NCBI GenBank assembly: GCA_022559845.1
Contig: CM040123.1
Coordinates: forward strand, 295,790,642-295,854,641
DNA: 64,000 nt
Direction of reading: 5' to 3'
DNA from: Amorphophallus konjac
Lineage: Eukaryota; Streptophyta; Magnoliopsida; Alismatales; Araceae
The notes under the pieces: generated by a model
Databases searched by the model: none
Told to the model about the DNA's origin: nothing
Seen by the model: the letters and a program-made list of their open reading frames with translations, nothing else
In this document: one piece after another, positions 32,147-44,145 of the stretch
How positions within the stretch are numbered: the first letter of the stretch is position 1
Layout of the letters: each line of letters begins with the position of its first letter
Program-made: the position numbers and the translations under genes

Positions 32147-35100
32147 TATTGACACTGAAAATATTCCTAATACTTCCTGACTTCTGCTTCTGCAGGTCGT
32201 GAGTTCTGATCAGGTGCTCCTGTGCCGACAGAGAAGAAAAGAAAGAAAATAAGAGAAAGAATGGCGGAAGCCGAGCAAAAGATGAGAACAAAGGAAAGAA
32301 GAAAAGAAAAGATGCTCGGCTCCAACGGACAGCCACTAGAGCAAGACCCGGGAGCTCGGAAGAGTATTCGGGACCATCCCCGAAGAAGCAATCAAAAGCT
32401 ACAAATACAAGTTAAGCCGGCTCGACAGCACAAATTATAGTGCCGAAGGCCATGTCAGCGGAAAACCCAAGTGTCCGAACCAAAGACACAAAAGGTTCCG
32501 GAATTGGCCATTCAGTGGCCTGAAGGATTTACCAAAACTTCTCGTTGCGATTCTGCGAAGCCGCGATGAGATAAAGGACCAAGTCAACTCCTGGAGCTAG
32601 TCTAGGGCCCACAGTCTGACCCGTGTCAAACGAACGCGACGAAAGAAGCTTAATCCAGCACGCCCCCATTACCGGCGCGCTCCCCTTCTCGACGCCCTCT
32701 TACCCGGCGCGCAAAAGCAAGAGAAGGACCTTATCCGGCGCGCAAAAGCTTTGCAGGAGCTTCTTCCCCGGCGCCATCAAATCCGGTGCGCAAAGAAGCT
32801 TGGAGGGCCCTTCCTGGCGCGCCATTCTCCACGCCGTAATAGCCTCCGTCTATATATATTCAAGTGGTTCGACCAAGCGGAGAAGGAGGATCGGATCGAG
32901 AGAACCTATTCATCTAAGAGAGAAGGGAGTCTTGGGGGAGAAGTAGGGCTTCCACTGAGAGTGAACCTGCCGCCGTCCTCCCCTGCCTGCTTGCTTGAAT
33001 TGCTCCGGAGCCGGAGAAGAGTCGCCAATCCGATACTCTATTTTGGTGGCAAAGTTCAGGTGGGTTCCGTGGGTTTCCTCCCGACGATCCCCCTTTGATT
33101 TTCTTTCCTAATGTAGTGTAAGTGAGGGAGGAGGGCGATGATATGAGCCCATCTCCCCCTCAATTTCCCTTTGTCTCTTCTCTGTAATCCTTTGTATGGG
33201 AATGCATCCCCTGTGTGATCGAAGGGTGGTTTCTGTGCGACAACGCCGGACCGCACCAAATGTAAACGAGGTGTAGCCTCAGCTCGGTCTTCTCTCCAAT
33301 GGAATGGAATATATATCTTCTGGCGATGTTCTTTTGTATGTGTTGTTTCATCGGCCCTTTCCCCGAATCTTCACATTCGACTATCCTCGGTGTGTGATTA
33401 CCTGGGTTTTCTCGGCGACGCTGACTATGCCCTGGGTATCCCCAAAGGGCAACAGTGATATCCCCTCTCCCCGGGGATTATTGTCGAGGGAGTATTTACG
33501 CGAGGTTCGTTTACGCCCCTCATGGTTTTGGTACCAGGGGTGTCGTATATGTTTTCCTGGGCGATTCCACGAACTCACTCCCCCACTACCCTCTTGCTCT
33601 TAATCATGAACTAGAGGGAGATGAGGGTCGTCCCTATAGAATTCTATGGCATCATCGCCTTATTAGCTACTGTGGGTTAATTTCCGAAGTCTTCTCCTCT
33701 AATCGGCTAACCCCCGTTAACCTATTGACGCCCTTCCTCTGTTAATACGCTAACCAGTCACCCTTCATCGCTACATGCGATCAGCCGTGGTTATGCCGAG
33801 TGTGTTATCTATATGCATTATCTGTAAGGTTATTCACTGACCGGGGAGAGGGTACATTCCCCCTGAATCACCAGTGGATCACAGGGTCATACCCCTTCGT
33901 GGTATGTATCCTCATGAGCCGTCCAGTGAATATAAACAGGGCTTAAGCCCAACATCAAATCCACTATCCTCAGGGATATTGTGGTGACCATGGGTTGTGT
34001 GCCCCTCGTAGGCTAGCCCTCGGGGTTTCCTTCCCTACCGGTCGTCCCTTTGGATCGTGATTTGACCATGGGTCATGTGCCCCTCGTAGGCTAGCCCTCG
34101 GGGTTTTCCTTCCCTTATTGGTCATCTCATCTGATCACATTTTAACCCACGGAGCAATGGTGCCCCTAGTAGGCTAGTCCTCGGGGTTTCCTATCCGCCT
34201 GGGGTCTGCTGGCCGCCGTTGTGCCTTCCGGCTTGTTAGGGGCTTACTCCACACGTGAGTATGACCCCGCTTCTCCCCTGCAATCCTTCAGGGATGGGGG
34301 AGACGCTGCCCAATTTTCGCCAGGCTTTGAACACTAAGTTACCATGGTGATTTGGACTTAATAAAACATGTGCTTTCAAGCAATGAACCTCCGTGCTCGA
34401 GTATGAACCTCGCACGAGCTTATGACTCTGCTTCTGGAGAGCCTAGGGCTCCAGTTATTTACTCAATTAACACCAAATAGGCTAATAAACAACTCTGGAA
34501 CTCAAACAGGTTGAAAATAACAAGAAAATAGCCTAATCCGGCGCGCCCTTAATCCGGCGCGCCCTAATACGACACGCTACCCCCCCGCGGCGTATTAGCG
34601 TTAGACTCAAAATGAGAATTTTTTAAGTGGTCCTATTCCGGCGCGCCCCAAGCCCATCGCGCCGGTTTAGCCCATTCATTCAATACCACGCCATTTTAGC
34701 GCTTTACCTACACTTGGCCGCGCCGTCTTAATCCATTTACCTATGCTTGGCCGCGCCGTTTTAACGCTTTTACCTACATCTCTCCACGCCGTTTTAAGGT
34801 GATTTCTGTCCCGCCGTTTTAAGGTGATTTCTGTCACGCTGTTTTAAATGATCACTCTCCGAGTAAATATTAAACCGCCTTAATGGCGAACACTGTCCCG
34901 ATTTGGATGACCCATGGGCACATGGAAACCCCTTGTAGGCTAGCCCTCGGGGACCATCCATTTGGGTGTTTGTCGGATTTACAATTATGGGCTCGTGGAA
35001 CACCGGTGCCCCCTCACAGGCTCGCCCTCGGGGTCTCCATCCATCTGGGTCCACCGGTCACCGTGTTTGGCATCTCGGTATTTATGAGTCCGTCATCAAG

Positions 35101-36662
35101 GGTGGACCTCTGCTTATCCCCGCAACCCTCCGGGTCCAGGGCAGATGCTACCGGATCTTTATCAGGACATTTACAAGATCGGGAATAAAATAATAATTAT
35201 AATAATAAAATAAGAAAATAATGATAATAAAAAATAAATAATAATAATAATAATAATAAAAACAAACAAACAACAAAAAATAATAATAAAATAAAATAAA
35301 TAAATAATAAAACAAATAAATAAATAATAAAACAAACAAATAACTACTAAAAAGGTAATAATAAAAAAATAAAAATAAAATAAATAAATAAATAATAATA
35401 ATAATAATAACAATTACCAAATAATAAAACAAACAAACATAATAAAAATAAACAATAAATAAATAAATAAAATAAAAACAAATAAATGATGTGTGGTAAA
35501 ATGACAATAAAATAATAGGATAATATAATAAAAAGGGGGAATAAAAAAATAATAATAAATGAACAACAAAGCATTGATGAATGAATAATTGTCAAATAAA
35601 TGCCAAACAAATATTGATAAAGGGAATAAAAATGCATGTATCCAATGTAAAATAATAATAAAGAAATAATAATAATAATAAAATAAAACAAAGAAATAAA
35701 TAAATAATAAATAAAATGTGTTCATGCATTTAAAAATAATAACAGTAATAAATGAAGAATAATGAACACGACCGTGTCCGCTCCGGAGCTCTCACCTCCT
35801 CTAGACCCCGGGCATGGGAATATTGATGACCCCCTGACAGGTCGTGCCTGCTCCTCGGGATTAATTCCATTATGGCCATGGCATGACCTTGTCCCGGACC
35901 GATAAGCCGTCGAATTCAATTCGTCTCAACCGGGTTTTAACCGCATCCCCTTAATTTTTAAATATCAAATTTGCCATACCCTGGCATACATTGTCCCGAT
36001 GATACACGAGTCTGTCCAAATACGGTCATACTCGGCCCATCCCATGGGCCAATATGTGTGCACCGTAATGCTATGTACAGTCTCAAAATAAAAAAGGCAA
36101 CGACTAATCGACAGCCCCGCGAGTAGCAGGGATTGTCAAAGTCTTCCCTAAATTTACAAATAAATGACCAAATAAGCAATAAACAATAATACTAAATGCT
36201 ACCACCTTGCATGTTTGCATAATCTAACTCTCCGGTATATCGAATGGTGATTAGTGTAAAGTCGGGTTACGCCCGACCGGAGGCTCTCACTATGCGTGAT
36301 GATGGTCCTCGGACCTAAGTTCTCCTCCCTGTATCGGGAGCCGACCTAATAAACAAATACTACCATATTGTATGCTTGCATGCAATCACATCTTTTACGA
36401 GCCCCATGGTCTCTCTATTTTGGCGATTAATCAAGGGTTTTCTCTTATCTGGAGAGATGTAATTAACGCCGTAGCCTTTATGGTACGGCGGGTTCTGGGT
36501 CCCGACACAATCACCCATCTTCGTCTGATTAGTCAGATGGTGCGCATAATAAATTTGTCACTCAGTGATTGGCACGCCCCATGCAAATAAACCTCTAATA
36601 AATAAACCAAATAAACCCATAATAAAAATATTCTTAATAATAATAAAAATCCATCTCCCACA
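32147..36662 (+). repeat. 3' LTR of the 20-kb element (4516 bp)
   Basis: This is homologous to 16323-20847 throughout. The first bases are TATTGACAC where LTR1 has TGTTGACAC, so the terminal G may be mutated. It has one rather than two copies of the 80-bp U3 unit and an extra CGCCGT-type unit near 34725. Dyads are mostly kept, but TAATACGGCGC has decayed to TAATACGACAC (34565). It carries its own TATA box (32851) and AAT-rich block (35180-35740). Confidence 0.9.
35180..35740 (+). repeat. AAT/AAAT-rich low-complexity block in LTR2
   Basis: Counterpart of 19405-19930 with different repeat numbers; not coding. Confidence 0.9.
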
Positions 36663-36667
36663 TGACC
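36663..36667. repeat. target-site duplication, right copy (TGACC)
   Basis: TGACC directly follows the LTR2 end CCCACA and matches the left copy at 16318-16322. Confidence 0.9.
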
Positions 36668-36900
36668 CTCTACCAGCAAGGGTCATGTCCCACATCCTCG
36701 ACTCGGCATCCCCGAGTCACCCCTGGGTTGAGTGTGCCCGCCATACGAGTGTCCGCTTACGTAGGCTTCTTAGCCTTGTGGTTGTGCTTGCATACTTAGG
36801 TCCAAGGAGCATTGGCCTAGGGGCTGCCACCCCCAAGGTGGTTTCACATCAATGTTATATATGCTATTCACCCCCATCCTTGGAATTTCTATGACCTTAT
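36668..36900 (+). repeat. continuation of the LTR-like region split by the 20-kb insertion
   Basis: Joined with 16322 it restores a dyad (TGACCCT/AGGGTCA) and is followed by another, ACTCGG at 36701 with CCGAGT at 36712 around a CATCC loop. The same CATCC begins the loop of the dyad at 16276-16293 on the other side of the insertion. Confidence 0.5.
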
Positions 36901-38180
36901 ACTTTCTTGATAAATATTGTTGCATTTGAGTCATCACCAGTGTATTTCTTGTCACGCACTCAGGGGGAGTAAATATTTGATAAATACATCTATGTAGGGG
37001 GAGGTACTTTGTTATGTGTTCATAAATTTTTGGTATACGTGCTAAATCAAATTCATACACTTCATGCATAAAATGTTAAAATGAATGATAATTATAAGGA
37101 TGTAGGAATTTCCTTACAACACTCTAGAGAAATTGAACTTGTTGCATGTATCTTGAAGAGGCAGTTGAGGAAAAAGTTGCATGCCTATTTTTGTAGAAAG
37201 AATCTGAAAAGAAAATGAATGGCAGAGTAATGCTCAGTCTCACTGAGTAAATTAGATGCACGTCACCTGAGACGTGATGTGGTTCATTTCTAAAAAGTGT
37301 TGTACTGAAGTACCTCTGTTCAAGTGAAGTGAAATGGTCAATATTCTGAGTAATCGGGGAGTCTGGCATGATCTCCATGTGTCTACTCGCGTAAAAAGAA
37401 ATTATTTGAACCTGATCACTCATGAATAATTTTGATTGTCAATGTGATATTGCTTGAGTTGAAAAATTCTGGTGAAAACTCTTTGTGGCAGAGCGTAGCC
37501 TCCAATACGTTGTTCTCCTAAAATGAAGTGCAGTCTGTAAAATCTCTCGTTGTGTTGATCTGAAAGTCTGAATATCCATATGACTATAATATAAATTCAT
37601 GTTATTCACTTACACATCTCGTAATTTGATTTATTATGTATTCAGAAAATTGAATGATTGCATTGGCAAGTGCATGATTCTTCTATAAGATTGCACAATC
37701 TCCTATGTGTTGAATATGAACATTCTGGTTGCATTAACTCACTTGCATATTTCGAACACCTATCCCATCCTTTTTAATAAAAAGGGGGAGCTATGTTATA
37801 TAAACATATCTGCTTGGTTGCATTGTGACCATTTCATGTGTCATCATGTGTATGCATCTAGCTTCATGCATTTTAAAAGAAAACTAAAAATCTAAAAATC
37901 TAAAAATCAAAGAAAATCATTTGCTTTGTCAACTGTTAAGTTTTCTGGCTTGATTTTAACTGAGTTTTCATTTACTCGACTGATTTTGTCTTTGCTTTGC
38001 TATTGCATAATCTGAACTTATGAAGTGGGCTTCTATTAATTCATGAATCTATTTTGTTCGTCTTACTGAAATTTGAACTTCATTGTCTTCCTCCTACTTT
38101 TTGATTATGTCAAATGGGGAGAAAGTATTTTGATCTATGATTTACATCATAAAGTTTGTCATCAACAAAAAGGGGGAGAT
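36901..38180 (+). other. 3' non-coding part of a copia (SIRE/Maximus-like) element with repeated purine tracts
   Basis: No open frame of note. GGGGGAG recurs at 36963, 36997, 37783 and 38172. The last, in CAACAAAAAGGGGGAGAT, directly precedes an LTR start and is the functional polypurine tract (38167-38180). Long 3' regions with several such tracts are known from SIRE-type elements. Confidence 0.6.
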
Positions 38181-38740
38181 TGTTGTCTGCCTTGCATATG
38201 TTTTTGATGATAACAAACTTTATGTATGAATGTGCATTCATGATCATTACCATGATTCATATGCTTCAGAGTTTTAATGATTTCCTTCATGGCTTATGCA
38301 TAGCATTTTGAGCTTCAAACAAGCTTAAGATTCTTACATCAACTTTGGTGTAAGTTAGTCTGAATGAGAATCAAACATGTTGAAATGCATGGCTTAAGAA
38401 GTTGATTTTTGTTTGAGAAATCTTGGGTCGCCAAAGAGGTTTCAAAACCTACTCTGAGGCCCTGTTTGAATCTCGGATGGGATAACTTGTTCAACCCAAT
38501 AGGGTCGAACAAGCTCGGTTAAGCGGATGTGTGTGAGGGAGGGAGCCGGGCCCGCTGCACGAAGAGCCGACAGACAACCGACAATTTGGTTGTCAAAGAG
38601 GCCATGAATGAACAAGTTCTTCTTGCTATCCTTGATGCATTAAACTTGATTTTCTTGCTTTACAGGAACAAATCCATGATGGACATCATTTGGAAGCTAA
38701 AAGAATGCATGCATGAGTTATCTTGTTGTCCATGATTCAA
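38181..38740 (+). repeat. copia (SIRE/Maximus-like) 3' LTR, start only
   Basis: TGTTGTCTGCC follows the polypurine tract, and TTTTTGATGATAACAAAC near 38200 is the usual opening of SIRE-type LTRs. I lose clear LTR character after about 38740, where gypsy-LTR-like sequence begins, so the 3' part is missing or unrecognised. Confidence 0.55.
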
Positions 38741-41700
38741 AAGGGTGATAAATGACATTTTTGTTCATCAAGAATCAGTGGTAAGACCTTGAGTTTAATG
38801 CATTTTCTTCATGAGATTTTAAGGCTTGTATAGTGTTCAAGTTCCTTATATGAATCTTGGTGGAAATTGGGTTGAATGATGCTCTCTCATTGTATGGATC
38901 AATGGTCATTTGGTTTTGGCAATACAAGTCAATGTGCATAGTGTGCTTGAAATGCAAATATGATAATCATGGTTTTGGGGGTGATTCTATTCTAGCTTGA
39001 ACTACATGTTAAATGGAGTATTTACACTTAGGAAATGGAAGTTTTAAAAGATAGAAATATTTAATGTGCTTCACGCATTTTTCACATGAGACTTTTGACG
39101 CTTGTCACATGTTCAAGATTGTCATGCATATCTAAGTAAAAATTGGGTTGATGATGGTTTATTTATGTAGAGATCCATGGTGTTTCAAACCTAGTCTTGG
39201 TTGTGGAGATTGTGATGAAGGGTCATTGTGAAATGAGTTTTCATGAGTCTTTTGTAAAGATTTGAATGCTTTCCATGCGTATTCTTCATGAGGAGTTAAA
39301 AGTCATGACAGTGAGTATTGCTTGAAATTTTCACATAAAACTTGTTAAGATAGCATATACTCACTTCCTATATTCATGCATGTTCTTTATAGGACTCTTG
39401 AGCTAGAGTTCTATTCTATTCATGTGAATCTTGGTGGAGAGTGGTTGATATGTGGTTTTATATTGTTTAATCTCCAAGGAAACATCTTCTTCCTATAGTT
39501 GCAGTTGCTACTACTGCATATCTATCTTCCTCCTACGGTTGTAGTTGTTGCTGCTGTGTTCTTATATTCTTCCAGTTCGTCGATCAAAGCTCAAAAAGGT
39601 ATGTTTTCTCAAGTATATAAGCCCAAGATAGATAGTGAAAGAAAGTTGCATGCATCCGTGTTGATATATCATGATTCCGTAGCCTCTGCTATTCAGCTTA
39701 TGTAGTCTTTTTGAGCTTACTACCCGCATGAAAATAGCAACCAAGACATGGCCGCCTATTAATGAATGACTGCGTAGAAGGTCGCAAGTTTAGAATTAGC
39801 GACAGTCCTCAGGGAGCAGTTTAATGTGCGACCCTACCCATGCTGCTATTTCCTACAAATAGAATTAATAATTACCCATGTTTAAAATTTAATATCTATG
39901 AAACCTTGCGTTAAAATTTTTGCATGGGCATGTTTCTAGATTCCCTATATTTTTCTCTAGCCATCCATGTCTTTAGTTTCTAGAAATTTTATGTAAACAG
40001 TGAAGTGCTATTGTTCGTGTACAAATGAATATTAATTTGTGTCTGTGAATGTGTCTTCCCGATGCGTAGTGGTAAAAGAATGGACGACTGTCCCATAGTC
40101 GCCAATTAATGAATGAGCACCCTTGTGAGGAGGCGTTGTTTATAAAGATTTAGTAAAAATAGAAAATACATGAAAATCATGATTCTGCAACATAATCATA
40201 GGCACTAATTAAAGATTGAGCGTTGTTGCATACGGTCACCCATTATAATTAAATTCCATTGATTTCTGGAAATTTTCTAGAATTAGCACCCATGTATAGA
40301 GTCGCTAATTCTTAGTATATTTTTCTAGAATTTTGTAAAATAATGATTAGGTGCCATTTCACACGGACGCACAATCATGATTGAGCACCTGTCTAAATGG
40401 ACACCAATTCTTCTCTCTCTGTTTTCATCGCGTTTCTGGCCCATATCACGGGTTTACTTGGCACTCTCATCTCACATCCGTAGATAGAGTCCATGTTTTG
40501 TTTCTATCGATTACACACTAACTCCTAGTGATGATTGGACCCTCCGCAGGATATTCCTTCCTTCAGACTGGTACTTTCTTCATTGAGACCTCCGTAAGTC
40601 TACGCTAGCCTTGGATTCCCTCAAGGTAGCCGAGCAGGTTGTACCCTAAAAATCATGGAACCCTTACTTGTCACGTCACTCTAAAGAAACGTGATGCTTT
40701 GGCCCTCTTAGAGCATTGTTTCTGTCCTCTTTGAGAAGTCTTTTATCTGTCTGGAAACTGCAACCATGACTTGGATGGCTAAAGGAATTGGCGACCCGGC
40801 CAATGGCGCAGATTATTGATTTAGCGACTTGAACATTGACACTATTTCTTCGTGTCTGCACTGTTCACAAGAATGAGCAACCATTACAGTAGGCGTTGTT
40901 TCTGAAATTGATGGCTACTGAGTGGACGCCAATTACCCAATTTCATGATATGTCATCGTTTTCATGCGATTTGTCGGTATGTCAATCTTACTCAAGTTCT
41001 ATCCTTGAACTCTGTTCTAGAATTCTACCTTATGTTCCTACAAAGGCTAAACTCTTTGGAATTCTATATTAGCTATAAACTATAGTGGATGTCTAAAAAT
41101 ATATACATGACTCAATGCTAGTGCATATAGGGCCCGATCTGGTCCTAGGAGGAGCGTCCGAAAGTACTTGTGTCCATAGGAGCTATATTGATCACGGTGT
41201 GGCATTACACCGAAGTGCATGACTTGTTTGATTGTTGACATTCCACGATCTCGTATTTGACTTGACTTGACATGACATGCGTGGCCCGGAATGGGTATTT
41301 ACTTACTTGAAATTGTAATAGCTAATTCACATGACTTGACTTGATATTTACATGCTTGACAATCTTGATATACTTCACATGATTATCTTGGAATCTTGGT
41401 AGTTCATCTATATTACTTCTTGATACTCTACTCTCATCATTATCTTGCATACATGCATAGCTGTACTTGCATTCATGTAACATGTAATTTACTTAAAGTA
41501 AGCTTATACTTGAGATATACTTCCTACTGAGCGTTCGCTCACCCTAGTTTTTCCCCTATTTTTCAGGTAATTCCGATGGTGAAGATCACTCGGATGGGAA
41601 TGGACACGAGTGAAGAGCGTAGAGTCATTCCAACTATTGGAGATGTTATCTAGTCGTGTCTTTTCATCTTTCTTGAGTCTATCATTGTATTTTCCTCTTT

Positions 41701-41908
41701 ATTGAGTCTAGTTTGTCATTAAGTATACCTTTACTTTGAAGGATTATGTATGGAACTAGTTTAAGTTATTAATGGAATAAGGATTTGGTTTATTATCTCT
41801 ATTTTCACGCGCTCTGTCTTATGTGTCAAATTATCTCGTGCTCTCATTGACATTAATGATATAAACTCGTCATGCATACCGGGTTCCTTCCGCACTCTAG
41901 GCGTGATA
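38741..41908 (+). repeat. Ty3/gypsy 5' LTR, relative of family A (left border uncertain)
   Basis: It shares with family A the block around 40548-40650 (ATATTCCTTCC, GAGACCTCCGTAAGTCT, GATTCCC, GTTGTACCCTAAAA) and ends GGCGTGATA just before a primer site. The first part (38795-39450) has three diverged copies of a ~270-300-bp unit (CTTCATGAG... then GAATCTTGGTGGA..TTG near 38852 and 39425, weaker near 39120). The middle (39740-40930) has irregular GCGAC/GTCGC-type dyads. There is no gene. Confidence 0.6.
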
Positions 41909-41915
41909 GTTTTTA

Positions 41916-41932
41916 TGGTACCAGAGCCTAGG
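41916..41932 (+). other. primer-binding site, initiator tRNA-Met type
   Basis: TGGTACCAGAGCCTAGG matches the plant initiator tRNA-Met complement at most of its first 13 positions and follows the LTR end by 7 bases. Confidence 0.75.
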
Positions 41933-42078
41933 ATATTCAATTCCTAAGAAACCAAGTCCAAGGATAGGTTTATCCTTTTACCAGGTGATATTGGGTAGAG
42001 CCATGGGTTAAGTTCACTTAGGGATTAAGACCTTTGGCTAATCATATATTAATATAGTTGCTTAAATCTTGTAGGATC

Positions 42079-44145
42079 ATGGCTGCCGAACGTGCTCAAT
42101 GGCGCGATATGCAACGCACCATACAAGGCCTTACTCAGGCGCTACAACAAGTGGCGTAGGGCGGAGCGAATCGTGGAGCAGGAGATGTCCACCGAAGCTT
42201 TTGCAATATGAATCCACCGAAGTTCACCAGCTTGTCCGACCCCGACGATGCCGAGAATTGGATCAAGGAAATCGAAAGGATATTTCGTGTGATGCAATGC
42301 ACGGACGAAGAGAATGTGTTATTAGCAACTTTCCAACTAGAGCGGGACGCTCATTTTTGGTGGGAGTCGGTAGAAGCAACCCTACCCCATGAGCAAGTTA
42401 CGTGGGGCAAGTTCGTAGAATACTTCAATAACAAGTATTTCTCGGACTAGATTCAGGAAAAGAAAACTGCGGAGTTTGCCGCACTCAAGCAAAGGAAACT
42501 ATCAGTTGCCAAATATGAGGCCCAATTCTCTAGGCTATCAAGGTATGCACTACATCTAGTGTGTACCAAGAAGATGAAGGCTTGGAGATTCTTTAATGGG
42601 CTTCGACCGTAATATATTATCCAACTAGCGCCGATGGACATTCAAGTCTACTCTGAAATGATAAGGCGAGCTCAGTTGTTAGAAGACACCACGGAACTGT
42701 CCGAACGGATCTGTGGGAAAGACAAGAAGGAGCATGTTACAAGCTCCAGCACATTCAAACCCACATTAAATAAGAAGAGGTCAAGCAGTGGAGGAGATTC
42801 CTCCCAAGAGAAGAAATTTAAGAAGAATAACAAGCCCTTCTCTATCCCTACCACACCTTCCAAAGAGGTGTGCACGCATTGTGACAAGGTCGGCCATAAG
42901 GCCGAGGAATGCTGGAGGAGATTGGGAGCTTGTCTCCAATGTGGGAGCTGCGATCACCGGATTATGGATTCTCCTTTACTTAATGATCAAGCTAATGATG
43001 AGAAGCGCCCGGCAAGGAAGCAAGGCCATCTCCAAGCTCTTCAAGAGGCGGAGCAAGATGAAGGTGGACTGGTGGAAGGTACATTAAAGATTAGTTCCAA
43101 GTCTACTCGTGTCTTGTTTGATACTGGCGTAACCCATTCTTTTATTTCCAAAAGATTTGTTGATCCATTACCTATGGAACGGGAATGGATAGATTTAGTT
43201 ATTTCCACGCCTCTCGGAAATGAATACGATATTTCCCACCATTATCCAAATTGTGAAGTTATGGTTAAAGGGCACAATCTACCTGCCGATCTGATATGCT
43301 TAGATATGGACCGGTATGATGTCATACTAGGAGCCGATTGGCTATCCACACACACGGCAGTTATAGATTGCCAAAACGGCAAAGTAACTTTTAAGGAATA
43401 CCCAGAGTTGGCTTATACTAGTTCTCGGAGTCAACACAAGTCACCCCTTATTTCGGCCGTCCGAGCTAGTAAGCTCTTAAGAAAGGGCTGTGTGGCTTTC
43501 ATAGCATTTGTGTCTGCCACGGAAGTTAAGGAGTCCAAGATAGAAGACATATGCGTGGTTCGGGAGTTTCCCGATGTGTTTCCGGAAGATTTGCCCTGAT
43601 TACCCCCACAAAGAGAAGTGGCCTTCACCATCGACCGTGTCCCTGGTGCTGGGCCAGTTTCTAAGGCACCTTATAGAATGTCTCCCGCTGAGGTAAAGGA
43701 ATTAAAGGAACAATTGATGGAACTCTTGAAGAAATGATTCATTAGGCCGAGTACTTCCCCGTGGGGAGCGTCTGTACTATTTGTAAAGAAGAAGGATGGA
43801 TCGATGAGACTTTGCATCGACTATCGGCAGTTGAACCACCTTACCATCAAGAACAAGTATCCACTGTCGAGGATCAATGTATTATTTGATCAGATATCTG
43901 GAGCCAAGTATTTCTCAAAGATTGATCTCAGGTCGGGATATCATCAATTGAGAATTAATGATAAGGATATTCACAAAATGGCATTCCGAAGCAAGTATGG
44001 ACATTACGAATTTACTGTTATGCCTTTTGGACTAGCAAATGCCTCTACAGCCTTTATGCAGTTAATGAACAGCATATTCAGGCCTCATCTGTACCAATTT
44101 GTTGTAGTCTTCATTGATGATATATTGATCTATTCAAAGACTGAG
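42079..44145 (+). pseudogene. Tekay/Del-like gypsy gag-protease-RT, five nonsense codons, cut in RT
   Basis: One frame runs from ATG 42079. It encodes the gag core (EFNNKYFSD-like region near 42430), a CCHC zinc knuckle (Cys at 42871, pattern C-X2-C-X4-H-X4-C), and a protease with DTG (Asp codon at 43120) and ILGADWL. RT follows with [28 protein letters not shown] and [13 protein letters not shown] ends at 44145, where a minus-strand LTR has inserted, so RNase H and integrase are absent. Stops lie at 42157, 42448, 42610, 43597 and 43735, without a frameshift. The longest open pieces are 42634-43599 and 43804-44145. It is dead but its lineage is clear. Confidence 0.92.

Larger units (their letters stand above)
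16323..36662 (+). mobile_element. 20.3-kb non-autonomous Tat-like Ty3/gypsy element, structurally complete
   Basis: Two LTRs of about 4.52 kb bound the element. The flanking five bases are identical (TGACC at 16318-16322 and 36663-36667), a target-site duplication that fixes both borders. A primer site follows LTR1 and a polypurine tract precedes LTR2. The internal 11.3 kb holds decayed gag-like sequence and long minisatellite arrays, with no RT, RNase H, integrase or protease that I can see. It therefore needs proteins from an autonomous relative. Size and LTR length match the Tat/Ogre branch. By eye the LTRs differ by a few percent, so it is not a very old insertion. Confidence 0.9.

Noticed and set aside
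38529..38735. Short ORF in the 38.5-kb region as a host exon
   Set aside because: It overlaps the SIRE-like LTR start, has no splice context or domain.
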